Assembly: GCA_045544455.1 (NCBI GenBank)
Contig: JAZPYZ010000015.1
Coordinates: 1-46,940, forward strand
Length of the DNA: 46,940 bases
Reading direction: 5' to 3'
Source of the DNA: JAZPYZ01 sp045544455
GTDB taxonomy: Bacteria; Bacillota; Clostridia; Oscillospirales; Acutalibacteraceae
Both the position numbers and the translations under genes were made by a program. Below the pieces are notes generated by a model that ran no database searches, was not told where the DNA came from, and saw nothing but the letters and a program-made list of their open reading frames with translations. The first letter of the stretch is position 1; the number at the start of each line of letters is the position of its first letter. This document shows, in pieces, positions 1 through 6,552 of this stretch.

Positions 1-53
1 TTGCGCCGAAGATACTCGGACCGCAGGGTCCCGGAAAAATAGGTAGATGCCAA
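1..53 (+). rRNA. rrf: 5S ribosomal RNA, 3' end (partial)
   Basis: The first bases read GCCGAAGATACTCGG, then CCGGAAAAATAGGTAGATGCC, the conserved 3' half of a clostridial 5S rRNA (loop E/helix IV-V region and the 3' strand of helix I). The 5' half lies outside the window. An intrinsic terminator follows within 10 bases, as expected at the end of an rRNA operon. The exact 3' end is uncertain by a few bases. Confidence 0.85.
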
Positions 54-60
54 CACAAAT

Positions 61-94
61 AAAAAGCACACGTTCAAATACGTGTGCTTTTTTT
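61..94 (+). terminator. Intrinsic terminator of the rRNA operon
   Basis: The hairpin AAAGCACACGT / ACGTGTGCTTT with a short loop is followed by a run of seven T. It directly follows the 5S end. The A-rich left flank makes it usable in the other direction too, for the AraC gene transcribed leftward. Confidence 0.85.
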
Positions 95-135
95 CTTGCG
101 TTTTAGTATGAGTTGGATGGGAACGGGTTACACCC

Positions 136-969
136 TTACTCGTTGGATTTAGCAAACTGGGACGGTGTCATCCCGGTCTTTCGCACAAAATTGCGATAAA
201 ACACGGAATATTCTTTAAACCCGGCCGCCGTGGCCGCCTCGTAAGCGCTACCACCTTGCGTCAACACCTGTTTTGCGCGGATAATGCGTTGCTCCTTAAT
301 GTATTTCCCCAGCGTAAACCCGGTTTCGCGTTTAAAAACACGGTACAAATTCTGTTCCGATAAATAAAACGTCTTTGCCATCGATCGATAATTCAGATCG
401 GTCGCCATATTTTGCTCAATATAGCGAATCATTTCACCGACTTTTCCGGTCGGCATCGCCACGTCCTTATTGGAATATCGACTCGCCGCCGTTACCAGCA
501 ATCGCAACAAACTCACCCGTGCGGCAAAATCATCAAACGGCGTCTGCTTCGACAAACCGGTCTCCACCTCATCGAACAGGATGCCCAACCCGGCTTCGCA
601 AATCTCTTGCGCATGAAACTGCCAATATTTGCTCGCAACTAATCGTTGCTTCAACAAAACGCCGCCACCGTCCGAAGTCATCCACAAATCGTCGCCAAAC
701 AACAACCGTTTACGTCGATATCGGCAGGTGGTTTTAATAATCGGCCGATGCAATAAGCGATTCCCAATGAAGATCATATCGCCGGGCGACACCTCAATCC
801 GGTTCCCCTCTAACGAAAACCACAAATCTCCTTCTAAAAACCAGTAGATCTCAAACTGTTCGTGGTGTGAATGGGTTTCGTGTATGTTGCGCGGTAATGC
901 GCACTCGGTCAACCGATCCCCGGACCGTATCCGATCGTCTGCACTTGCATACTCGTGTTTAAAATCCAT
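136..969 (-). CDS. AraC-family transcriptional regulator with cupin-type sensor domain
   Basis: A 277-residue predicted cytoplasmic regulator. The N-terminal half has the jelly-roll pattern of AraC ligand domains (HETHSHHEQFEIYWFLEG, then SPGDMIFIGNRLLHRP). The C-terminal hundred residues carry the double helix-turn-helix (MAKTFYLSEQNLYRVFKRET, then the second HTH ending YSVFYRNFVRKTGMTPSQF). The start was placed at ATG 969 because GGAAATGGG lies just upstream and the domain begins normally there; an in-frame extension to 1023 would run into the promoter palindrome. It is divergent from the PHP/metallophosphoesterase pair and is the likely regulator of that pair. The ligand is unknown; sugar-type effectors are common for this fold. 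Confidence 0.88.
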   Translation of the reverse strand: MDFKHEYASADDRIRSGDRLTECALPRNIHETHSHHEQFEIYWFLEGDLWFSLEGNRIEVSPGDMIFIGNRLLHRPIIKTTCRYRRKRLLFGDDLWMTSDGGGVLLKQRLVASKYWQFHAQEICEAGLGILFDEVETGLSKQTPFDDFAARVSLLRLLVTAASRYSNKDVAMPTGKVGEMIRYIEQNMATDLNYRSMAKTFYLSEQNLYRVFKRETGFTLGKYIKEQRIIRAKQVLTQGGSAYEAATAAGFKEYSVFYRNFVRKTGMTPSQFAKSNE

Positions 970-1017
970 CGCACACACCCATTTCCATGTAGAAAAACGC
1001 CATATATTTGCGTGATA

Positions 1018-1060
1018 TTGCAATAGTTATTGCAAATTAAATATGGTATCATTATATCAT
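1018..1060 (+). promoter_or_regulatory. Divergent promoter region with a perfect 8-2-8 palindrome
   Basis: TTGCAATA-GT-TATTGCAA (1018-1035) is a perfect inverted repeat. Its right arm contains a -35 hexamer TTGCAA (1030-1035), and 17 bases on lies TATATC (1053-1058), pointing toward the PHP gene. A palindrome on the -35 box between an AraC gene and its neighbour suggests an operator, most simply for the AraC protein. Direct AraC sites are more often direct repeats, so another regulator is possible. Confidence 0.5.
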
Positions 1061-1096
1061 ACTTTACGGTTCTGTCAACGAAGGGATGATCGCTAT

Positions 1097-1762
1097 ATGT
1101 ATAAAATCGAAACGCATCTGCACACCGCCGAGGGTAGCCGCTGTTCGCGATTGACCGCCGCCGATATGATCGGCCGGTACCATGCCGCCGGATACCACAC
1201 GGTGTTTGTGAGTGACCATTTTCAAAAAACACACTTGGATGAACGCGGCGAAAATTGGGCGCAGCGCATCGATTCGTTTTTAACCGGCTACCGCAACGCC
1301 AAAGCCGAAGGGGACAAATTAGGCGTGTCGGTACTGTTGTCGGCCGAATTCGGTTTCGTCAAACACCCAAACCACTATTTGATCTACGGTTTTGACGAAT
1401 CTTTTTTGATCAACGGAGAACACATTCCCGAAATGGATCCGGCCGAATTTTTGGCAGACGCGCGCGCACGCGGCTTTTTAGTCATTCAAGCCCACCCGTA
1501 CCGCGACGGCCATTGTGTTCCCAAACCCGAGTGGGTAGACGGGATGGAGGTCTGTAACACCAACCCGCGTCACGAAAACTATGACGACAAGTGTGAGGCT
1601 ATTGTCGCTGAACACGGGTTATACCGTACCGCCGGTTCGGATGCGCATCGTCCCGAAGACGTCGCCGGCGCAGTCACGGCTTCGCTGTTCCCGGTCGATA
1701 CCGTGGAAGAGTTTATTCGCTTGATCAAAAGCGGTGAAGCTATCGTAGGCCCCAATCGATAA
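1097..1762 (+). CDS. PHP-domain phosphoesterase
   Basis: A 221-residue protein of the PHP (polymerase and histidinol phosphatase) superfamily. Metal-ligand motifs are visible in order: ETHLHT near residue 5, SDHF near 38, the AHPYRDGH loop near 135 and GSDAHRPEDVAG near 180. These form the usual multi-metal hydrolase centre. Histidinol-phosphatase, nucleotide phosphatase or PHP-associated hydrolase roles are all possible; nothing here ties it to histidine synthesis. ATG 1097 was chosen because the family starts with a short strand leading to HxH; an upstream in-frame ATG at 1043 would lie inside the promoter. It sits 18 bases before a metallophosphoesterase, so the two are probably co-transcribed. 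Confidence 0.85.
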   Translation: MYKIETHLHTAEGSRCSRLTAADMIGRYHAAGYHTVFVSDHFQKTHLDERGENWAQRIDSFLTGYRNAKAEGDKLGVSVLLSAEFGFVKHPNHYLIYGFDESFLINGEHIPEMDPAEFLADARARGFLVIQAHPYRDGHCVPKPEWVDGMEVCNTNPRHENYDDKCEAIVAEHGLYRTAGSDAHRPEDVAGAVTASLFPVDTVEEFIRLIKSGEAIVGPNR

Positions 1763-1780
1763 CCAGGAGGACCATACACG

Positions 1781-2443
1781 ATGATTTATTTTCTCAGTGA
1801 CTTGCACGGCGATTTCAGCGAGATCGATCCGTTAAAAGAGTATTTGGAACGCGCCACCGAACACGATCTATTAATCATGCTGGGTGACGTGGGGATGCAC
1901 TTCCGCGAAACAGACGATAACAAAGAGTTCACGCAATTTTTCCTTTCGATGGATAAACCGGTCGCCATCCTCGACGGCAACCACGAAAACTTCGACTATT
2001 TAAACGGTCTCCCGACCGAAATTTGGAACGGCGGCACCGTGCATCGGTTGACCGACCATATCGTTCACTTGATGCGCGGCCAGATCTACACCCTCGAAGG
2101 GAAAACCTTTTTCACCTTCGGCGGTTGTAAAAGTTCGGAAAAATGGATCAAAAATGGCCCGTGGTATCCGGCGGAAGAAGCGACCGATGCGGAATATGAA
2201 ACCGCATACGCCAACCTGCGCGCTCATAATCATACGGTCGATTATATCCTCACTCATAAATACCGTATCGACGATCCAAACGCCGACCTCTTGTCGCTGG
2301 ATGGGCTCACGAAATACATCGACACCAACGTCACCTTCCGGCAATGGTATTGCGGCCACTGGCACAAAGTCCAACGCTTCGACGACCGGCATTTGTGCTT
2401 GTACGATGAGTTGATTTCAATGACCGAAACCGAACAGTTATAA
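1781..2443 (+). CDS. Calcineurin-like metallophosphoesterase
   Basis: A 220-residue predicted cytoplasmic metallophosphoesterase. The five signature blocks are present: SDLHGDF at the N-terminus, GDVGMHF near residue 37, GNHENFDYL near 66, THKY near 155 and GHWHK near 185. These supply the di-metal ligands. AGGAGG at 1766-1771 precedes the ATG at normal spacing. It follows the PHP gene directly and a strong terminator comes 8 bases after its stop, so the two phosphoesterases form a two-gene unit. The substrate cannot be read from sequence; a phosphodiester-cleaving pair under one AraC regulator is an inference from context. Confidence 0.88.
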   Translation: MIYFLSDLHGDFSEIDPLKEYLERATEHDLLIMLGDVGMHFRETDDNKEFTQFFLSMDKPVAILDGNHENFDYLNGLPTEIWNGGTVHRLTDHIVHLMRGQIYTLEGKTFFTFGGCKSSEKWIKNGPWYPAEEATDAEYETAYANLRAHNHTVDYILTHKYRIDDPNADLLSLDGLTKYIDTNVTFRQWYCGHWHKVQRFDDRHLCLYDELISMTETEQL

Positions 2444-2450
2444 ACACCAA

Positions 2451-2486
2451 ACAACCAACCGTACACACGCGGTTGGTTGTTTTTTA
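2451..2486 (+). terminator. Intrinsic terminator
   Basis: ACAACCAACCG / CGGTTGGTTGT hairpin with a TTTTTT tail, right after the metallophosphoesterase stop. It also closes the leftward small-gene cassette from the other side. Confidence 0.85.
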
Positions 2487-2488
2487 GT

Positions 2489-2893
2489 TCAGGCTTCCCA
2501 TTTGCTCAGATCTATCCCATTCAGTCCTACGCGATGTTCTTGATACAACCGCGCACGCGACATTTGTGCCGCCTCGGCGATCGCCGGCCAACCGTGTCCA
2601 CGCACATACCGCAAGGTCAAGATCATCACCTGAGCCGGCGTCAACGCCTCAGAGCGCGCAATGCAACGTTCGTTTCGCCGCATCTTGGCGGTTAGATGTT
2701 GTTCCGCTATCTGTAAACTGCGCGCAAACACCGCCATGCCGGTATCGGCATCTACCCATACGTCGGTCGGTTGATCGGCGATCTGTGCCATTCGTTGCCG
2801 AATATCGCGATACTGTTTAAAATTATCCAATATCGGTGCTAATAACGCTTTGGCGCGTTGCCCGTTATCATTCAGAGGTATGTAGGTTCTCAT
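2489..2893 (-). CDS. Small phage-type protein with C-terminal sigma-like HTH
   Basis: A 134-residue protein; I recognise the type but not a named family. The first 90 residues are helical and charged. The C-terminal third (LTPAQVMILTLRYVRGHGWP, then IAEAAQMSRARLYQEHRVGL) resembles a sigma-70 region 4 helix-turn-helix, as in small phage late-gene regulators of the ArpU/RinA or DUF1492 kind. ATG 2893 was chosen for its GAGAGGTG ribosome site. It overlaps the end of the upstream Cys-rich gene by 26 bases, which points to translational coupling. It ends next to a terminator. Possible role: activator of a now lost phage or satellite module. Confidence 0.65.
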   Translation of the reverse strand: MRTYIPLNDNGQRAKALLAPILDNFKQYRDIRQRMAQIADQPTDVWVDADTGMAVFARSLQIAEQHLTAKMRRNERCIARSEALTPAQVMILTLRYVRGHGWPAIAEAAQMSRARLYQEHRVGLNGIDLSKWEA

Positions 2894-3116
2894 ATCCCAA
2901 CACCTCTCGTAACCTTCGTAAACTGATCGCCACCCACCGTTCAAACTTCGGGCAGATCGCCCCGTTACAATGAAATTGCCGTTCTTTCGGGCAGGACGCA
3001 CACGGCACCGACGGAATGCGCGGCGTCTCGACCAACGCTTCGTCTACCGAACACACACATGCGCGTGTGCATACCCCGTTGTTTAACCATTCACATCCGT
3101 TTTTTACACAAACCAT
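2868..3116 (-). CDS. Small cysteine-rich protein (putative zinc-binding, phage-like)
   Basis: An 82-residue protein with nine cysteines in spaced pairs (NGCEW, VCTRACVC, VPCASCPKERQFHC, ICPKFERW). The second half, CxxC...C...CP followed by a Trp/Arg-rich tail, matches the general look of small zinc-binding proteins in Firmicutes phages. No enzyme motif is visible. It is the middle gene of a leftward three-gene operon. A GGAGG lies about 14 bases before the ATG, longer than ideal. Function unknown. Confidence 0.6.
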   Translation of the reverse strand: MVCVKNGCEWLNNGVCTRACVCSVDEALVETPRIPSVPCASCPKERQFHCNGAICPKFERWVAISLRRLREVLGYENLHTSE

Positions 3117-3137
3117 TTTTGTTTTCTTTGTCCTCCG

Positions 3138-3326
3138 TCACCGTTTTTCTACCGTCCACGCATCCGAATAAAACCATTCCAGCATCGCTTGCCGAAAGGC
3201 TGTATCCACCGCACGCCAATCCCCAATCGGCATCACGCCGCACATCGTGCACGCATACGCCAAGGCATCTTCATCCCCCTCAATTACCAATCCGGCGTGC
3301 GGCCCGAATCCGTAATAGGTATGCAT
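3138..3326 (-). CDS. Small hypothetical protein, first gene of phage-like operon
   Basis: A 62-residue protein, not recognised. It is rich in aromatic and acidic residues (MHTYYGFGPHAGLVIEGDED) with one CTMC pair and a helical tail. The start has AGAGGTG eight bases upstream. It is the first gene behind the leftward promoter in the operator region at 3433-3461, so it occupies the position of an early lytic gene (Cro or excisionase position) but has no HTH that I can see. Confidence 0.6.
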   Translation of the reverse strand: MHTYYGFGPHAGLVIEGDEDALAYACTMCGVMPIGDWRAVDTAFRQAMLEWFYSDAWTVEKR

Positions 3327-3356
3327 CTTTTGTCACCTCTTGTCGTCAAAAAATCC

Positions 3357-3461
3357 TTGACAATTACAGAAATTTGTAATATTATAAGGGTGTCAAGCCA
3401 AGATATCACAGAGTTCTGTATCAAGCATCCTCATGATACAACAGAACTCTGTAATTGTCAA
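3357..3461. promoter_or_regulatory. Face-to-face divergent promoters with three operator copies
   Basis: Rightward promoter: TTGACA 3357-3362, 17-base spacer, TATTAT 3380-3385. Leftward promoter: TTGACA (reverse of 3456-3461), 17-base spacer, TATCAT (reverse of 3433-3438). Each spacer holds a palindrome: TTACAGAAATTTGTAA (3364-3379) and ACAGAACTCTGT (3441-3452). A third, ACAGAGTTCTGT (3408-3419), lies between them. This is the arrangement of a CI/Cro-type control region, and the adjacent repressor gene is the natural ligand. Confidence 0.8.
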
Positions 3462-3521
3462 GCGTAAAATTTCAGAAATCCGAAACTTTTTTGACAAGCA
3501 GAGGGGAAGGGTTCACCGCAA

Positions 3522-3896
3522 ATGGAGAAAATGTATCAGGTGATCGAACAGTTGTGTCAGCAACGGAAGACGAATGTCACGGCGATGTGCCGGGATTTGG
3601 GGATTGGGCGCAGTGTGTTATCGGAGTTAAAGTCCGGTCGCACGCAGATGTTGTCCACCGCCAATACCGAAAAAATTGCCCAGTATTTCGGTGTTAGCGT
3701 CGAGTATTTACTCGGCAGAGAAACAGATGCAGAGGAGAATGGGGAAGAGGTGCGCACGTATTTAGAGCAACTGAAAACCCGTTCGGAAATGCGAACGTTG
3801 TTCCGGTTGGCGCAAAATGCCACCAAAGAGGACGTGGAACAAGCGGTTAAAATTATCGAAGCACTAAGCAAACCACATTCTACCGACCACACGTAA
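3522..3896 (+). CDS. XRE/CI-like HTH repressor
   Basis: A 124-residue DNA-binding protein. Residues 1-65 form a Cro/CI helix-turn-helix (TNVTAMCRDLGIGRSVLSEL, then KIAQYFGVSVEYLLGRETD). The remainder is a charged helical region without the Ser-Lys self-cleavage site of long CI repressors, so induction would need a partner protease. The neighbour downstream has an HExxH motif typical of ImmA, which cleaves such repressors in ICEBs1-like elements. GAGGGGAAGGG precedes ATG 3522. It is transcribed from the rightward promoter with an operator in its spacer, so it is probably autoregulated. Confidence 0.88.
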   Translation: MEKMYQVIEQLCQQRKTNVTAMCRDLGIGRSVLSELKSGRTQMLSTANTEKIAQYFGVSVEYLLGRETDAEENGEEVRTYLEQLKTRSEMRTLFRLAQNATKEDVEQAVKIIEALSKPHSTDHT

Positions 3897-3938
3897 CGAT
3901 GGTTGGAGGATAGCGAGATAGGTAACGGAGCGCAAACT

Positions 3939-4196
3939 ATGGGAGATGTTTTTATTCGGCAACTGTCGATGCCGCGTACGGTATACGGGGCAACGGTGGT
4001 CGATGCCGACGGCAACTACAACGTATATATCAACGAAAACCTGTGTGACAAAAAGAAGCAAGATACCGTCGATCACGAATTACGGCATATCGGGCAAGGG
4101 CATTTTTACAACACCGATTCCATCGAGCGAAACGAGACGCAAGCCGACATCGGATCGGTGGAACCGGCCGTCAGGAATATGGCGGTGGACTATTAA
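3939..4196 (+). CDS. Small HExxH protein, ImmA/IrrE-like metallopeptidase
   Basis: An 85-residue protein with a zinc-peptidase signature DHELRHIGQGHF and, further on, ERNETQADIG, which can supply the third ligand as in ImmA/IrrE (family M78). It is clearly shorter than usual for ImmA proteins (about 120-200 residues), so it is either a minimal version or a degraded one. ATG 3939 is preferred because ACGGAG sits nine bases upstream; a TTG at 3903 has no ribosome site. It lies 42 bases behind the repressor, the standard immR-immA order. Likely role, by family knowledge: cleaving the repressor to induce the leftward operon. Confidence 0.7.
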   Translation: MGDVFIRQLSMPRTVYGATVVDADGNYNVYINENLCDKKKQDTVDHELRHIGQGHFYNTDSIERNETQADIGSVEPAVRNMAVDY

Positions 4197-4211
4197 CGCA
4201 CGCATGTTTCG

Positions 4212-4267
4212 CAAGACAAACAAAAAACGTCGAACCGATTTCTCGGTTCGACGTTTTGCTTGTCTTG
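4212..4267. terminator. Long bidirectional terminator
   Basis: Core stem AAAACGTCGAACCG / CGGTTCGACGTTTT is extended outward by CAAGACAA / TTGTCTTG. It lies between the converging ImmA-like gene and rplL and has T-rich flanks on both sides. Confidence 0.85.
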
Positions 4268-4334
4268 ATAACACGCTTTCGCAGAGAGGTGAAACCCTGC
4301 GTTCGCATTATAAGAATGGCGTTCGGAGCCTATC

Positions 4335-4715
4335 TTATTTGAGTTCGACTTTCGCGCCGGCTTCTTCCAATTTCGCTTTCGCAGCTTCAGCGTCATCTTT
4401 GCTGGCGCCTTCTTTGATTGCTTTCGGAGCGTTGTCAACCAGATCTTTGGCTTCTTTCAGGCCGAGACCGGTGATTTCGCGAACCACTTTGATAACCGCG
4501 ATTTTGTTGTCGCCCACGCCGGCGAGAACGATATCAAATTCGGTTTTTTCTTCAGCAGCCGGAGCAGCAGCGCCAGCAGCCGGAGCAGCAGCCACAGCCA
4601 CCGGAGCAGCAGCGGACACGCCGAATTCTTCTTCGAGAGCTTTCACGAGTTCAGACAGTTCCATAACGGTCAGAGCTTTGACATCTTCAATCAATTTAAT
4701 TACTTTATCAGACAT
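4335..4715 (-). CDS. rplL: Ribosomal protein L7/L12 (bL12)
   Basis: A 126-residue stalk protein. The N-terminal dimerisation helix (LIEDVKALTVMELSELVKAL), an Ala/Pro-rich hinge near residues 35-55, and the C-terminal globular domain with GLGLKEAKDLVDNAPK that recruits translation factors are all present. TAGGAGGATTTT precedes ATG 4715. It follows rplJ by 54 bases and ends before the shared terminator. The codon choice is that of a highly expressed gene (few rare codons). Confidence 0.98.
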   Translation of the reverse strand: MSDKVIKLIEDVKALTVMELSELVKALEEEFGVSAAAPVAVAAAPAAGAAAPAAEEKTEFDIVLAGVGDNKIAVIKVVREITGLGLKEAKDLVDNAPKAIKEGASKDDAEAAKAKLEEAGAKVELK

Positions 4716-4769
4716 GATAAAATCCTCCTAAATGTTTTTATTTTTTAAAAATAATTTGTTTGGCACTCA

Positions 4770-5300
4770 TTAGGCCGATTTTTGTTCGGCGATCGCGTTG
4801 AGAGCAACCACCAAGCTGCGCAGGTTAGCGTTAAGCACACCGACGAAGCCGCTGATCGGGGCATTGAAACCACCGAGCATTTTTGCGATAAGCACCTCTT
4901 TGGAGGGCATATTCGCGAGGTCTGCCACCTCTTTGGCATTGATGACCTTTCCGTCAACATAGCCGGCCTTGATCGAGAACCCTTTGTTCTTCTCGGCATA
5001 ATCGCTCAGGATCTTCGCAGCGGCGGTATAATCCGTTTCGCTGATCGCGATCGCGGTCGAGCCGGAGAGCACAGAATCCAATTCAGACAAACCGGTCTTT
5101 TCCGCGGCACGGTGCAGCAGGGTGTTTTTCACAACGGAATAGGTTACGCCGGCTTCACGCAACTGTTTACGCAGTTTGGTGTCGTCTGCAACCGAGATCC
5201 CTTTGTAATCCACCAGCACGCCGGCTACCGAACCGGACAGTTTCGCGGCCAGATCATCTACCAGGGCCTGTTTCTTTTGCAAAATGCTTTCACTAGGCAA
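4770..5300 (-). CDS. rplJ: Ribosomal protein L10 (uL10)
   Basis: A 176-residue stalk-base protein that carries the L12 dimers. The family pattern PSESILQKKQALVDDLAAKL opens it, and the C-terminal helix for L12 binding closes it. I place the start at TTG 5300: GGAGG (5309-5313) is then seven bases upstream and the protein begins PSE as in other Firmicutes. The GTG at 5309 overlaps the Shine-Dalgarno itself and cannot be the main start. A TTG start on a ribosomal protein gene is unusual. It is preceded by the L10 autoregulatory leader. Confidence 0.96.
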   Translation of the reverse strand: MPSESILQKKQALVDDLAAKLSGSVAGVLVDYKGISVADDTKLRKQLREAGVTYSVVKNTLLHRAAEKTGLSELDSVLSGSTAIAISETDYTAAAKILSDYAEKNKGFSIKAGYVDGKVINAKEVADLANMPSKEVLIAKMLGGFNAPISGFVGVLNANLRSLVVALNAIAEQKSA

Positions 5301-5337
5301 ACTATTCACCTCCGAACGTCAATTTGCTGTTCTCAAC

Positions 5338-5482
5338 AAAAAGAAAAATCCCTCTGTATCACACAGAGAGACATGCATAACAAATTCACGCACAAATGTG
5401 CCGATGTTTGTCGCTCGCATCCTCGGCAGGCGGCCAAAAAACCTTTACGTCAAAAGACACCTGCTGTCTGTGGAAAACAGCA
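5338..5482 (-). ncRNA. L10 leader RNA (autogenous control of rplJL)
   Basis: Read leftward, the transcript begins near 5482 and contains GACAGCAGGTGTC followed by CCTGCCGAGGATG, the kink-turn/helix pattern of the Firmicutes L10 leader that binds L10(L12)4. A hairpin CTCTGT / ACAGAG (5352-5368) followed by TTTTTC TTTTT serves as an attenuator just before the ribosome site. By family knowledge, excess L10-L12 promotes termination there. Confidence 0.75.
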
Positions 5483-5488
5483 TGGATA

Positions 5489-5517
5489 ATGATACCACGA
5501 ACGTCCAAAAAAGTCAA
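5489..5517 (-). promoter_or_regulatory. rplJL promoter
   Basis: On the minus strand: TTGACT (5512-5517), 17-base spacer, TATCAT (5489-5494). Transcription would begin near 5482, the 5' edge of the L10 leader. Confidence 0.75.
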
Positions 5518-5626
5518 GTCTTTTTGCGTTTTTCTTTTTTCGACAATTCTCAACGATTTTCACCACTACATTTATGGTTTAATCTTAAAAATACCACAAT
5601 ATTTTGTGTTTTTTGAAAAATATCTC

Positions 5627-5655
5627 TTGCAATATACAGCGACATTTGCTATAAT
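5627..5655 (+). promoter_or_regulatory. Strong sigma-70-type promoter
   Basis: TTGCAA (5627-5632), exactly 17 bases, TATAAT (5650-5655). It points rightward into a 110-base stretch with no reading frame and a terminator. Confidence 0.75.
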
Positions 5656-5661
5656 TTTTTC

Positions 5662-5774
5662 GAGGATCAGCGAAGCGTCCTCAAAAATATCGAAAAAACG
5701 GGAACCCCCTGATTTCCTGACAATCGATAGAATGAATCGGTTAAGGCGATATGTCTTGACCGATTTGTTTTTTT
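5662..5774 (+). ncRNA. Putative small RNA or terminated leader, unassigned
   Basis: A promoter upstream and an intrinsic terminator at 5735-5774 bound a transcript of about 113 bases. It holds a hairpin GAGGA / TCCTC (5661-5680 region), flanked by TTTTTTCG and CGAAAAAA arms that can extend it, a middle CGGGAACCCCC segment, and CGAT / ATCG. It does not match the consensus I know for ydaO, preQ1, ZTP, fluoride, purine, SAM, T-box or 6S RNA. It could be a stand-alone small RNA, or a riboswitch-like leader for the acyltransferase gene at 5809. Confidence 0.5.
5735..5774 (+). terminator. Intrinsic terminator ending the small transcript
   Basis: AATCGGTTAAG / CTTGACCGATT form an 11-pair stem with one G-U pair and a nine-base loop, followed by TTGTTTTTTT. 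The 3' arm contains the -35 box of the next promoter. Confidence 0.75.
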
Positions 5775-5784
5775 AGGATAAGAT
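5756..5784 (+). promoter_or_regulatory. Promoter of the membrane acyltransferase gene
   Basis: TTGACC (5756-5761), 17 bases, TAAGAT (5779-5784). It lies within the 3' part of the preceding terminator, so read-through and new initiation are physically linked. Confidence 0.6.
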
Positions 5785-5808
5785 ATCGTCATAAAGGAGT
5801 TGAAGGGA

Positions 5809-6549
5809 ATGGCAGGAACGAAACGCATCCGCGTGTTGGATGAGTTGCGCGGACTTTGTGTGTTGTTGATGGTGGTGTTCCACGGGTTTTATACGTTGGG
5901 CTACTTGTTTGATTGGGCGGCATGTCGGGACCTGTTTTGGTTTTTCATGCCGGCCGAACCGGTGTTTGCCGGCCTGTTTATCGCCATCTGCGGCTTTAGT
6001 TGCTATCTGTCACACAACAACTGGAAACGCGGCACCATCTTGTTATTCGTGTCGTTGGCGATGTCGGCCTTTTTGTGGTTTGTCATGCCGGATAACATGA
6101 TTTGGTTCGGTATCTTGCAATTTTTGGCCTGCAGCATTTTATTGTTTGCCGCGTGCGAACGGCCGCTGTCGCACCTGCCGGTGTGGTTGGGCGTGTTGTT
6201 GTGTGTACTGCTGTTCGTGGTCACCTATCATCTGCCACTGGATGCCGGCAGCTATATCGGGATAGAGGGTTTGTTCACCGTCACCACCCCCAACCTCGGC
6301 GTTGCCTTTTACCCACTCGGCATGGGCTACGTGTTCGGCGAAGATTATTTCCCGTTATTGCCGTGGGTGTTCTTGTTTTTGGCCGGCACCTTTCTCGGGC
6401 GTTGGTCGCGGGGCCATTCGTTACCGGCGTTTTGTTACCGGGACCATATCCGCCCGTTATCTTTTCTGGGGCGGCATGCGTTGCTCATCTATATCCTGCA
6501 TCAACCCGTTATCTACGGCCTGGCCTGGATAGTGCGAGCGATTATCTAA
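5809..6549 (+). CDS. DUF1624/HGSNAT-like membrane acyltransferase
   Basis: A 246-residue integral membrane protein with about seven hydrophobic segments. The N-terminus RIRVLDELRGLCVLLMVVFH is the hallmark of the heparan-alpha-glucosaminide N-acetyltransferase catalytic (DUF1624) and related acyltransferase-3 families; the arginine-rich start and the conserved His in the first helix are present. The C-terminus ends with a helix HALLIYILHQPVIYGLAW typical of the group. It would transfer an acyl group across the membrane to an exported sugar or cell-wall component; the acceptor is unknown. ATG 5809 follows AAGGAG at proper spacing. A terminator follows its stop. Confidence 0.82.
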   Translation: MAGTKRIRVLDELRGLCVLLMVVFHGFYTLGYLFDWAACRDLFWFFMPAEPVFAGLFIAICGFSCYLSHNNWKRGTILLFVSLAMSAFLWFVMPDNMIWFGILQFLACSILLFAACERPLSHLPVWLGVLLCVLLFVVTYHLPLDAGSYIGIEGLFTVTTPNLGVAFYPLGMGYVFGEDYFPLLPWVFLFLAGTFLGRWSRGHSLPAFCYRDHIRPLSFLGRHALLIYILHQPVIYGLAWIVRAII

Positions 6550-6552
6550 ATC

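Noticed and set aside
3455..3697. 80-codon frame overlapping the CI-like repressor in another frame
   Set aside because: Overlaps the operator and repressor gene and has no ribosome site.
2489..4196. Complete prophage or integrative element
   Set aside because: No integrase, replication, packaging or structural gene and no convincing direct-repeat attachment sites; only a regulatory cassette is present.
3946..4731. 261-codon plus-strand frame through the terminator and rplL
   Set aside because: Runs through a strong terminator and antisense to rplL; Ser/Ala-rich shadow.
5662..5774. Known riboswitch (ydaO, ZTP, fluoride, preQ1, SAM, purine, T-box) or 6S RNA
   Set aside because: The conserved cores of these classes are not visible; the length is also wrong for 6S.
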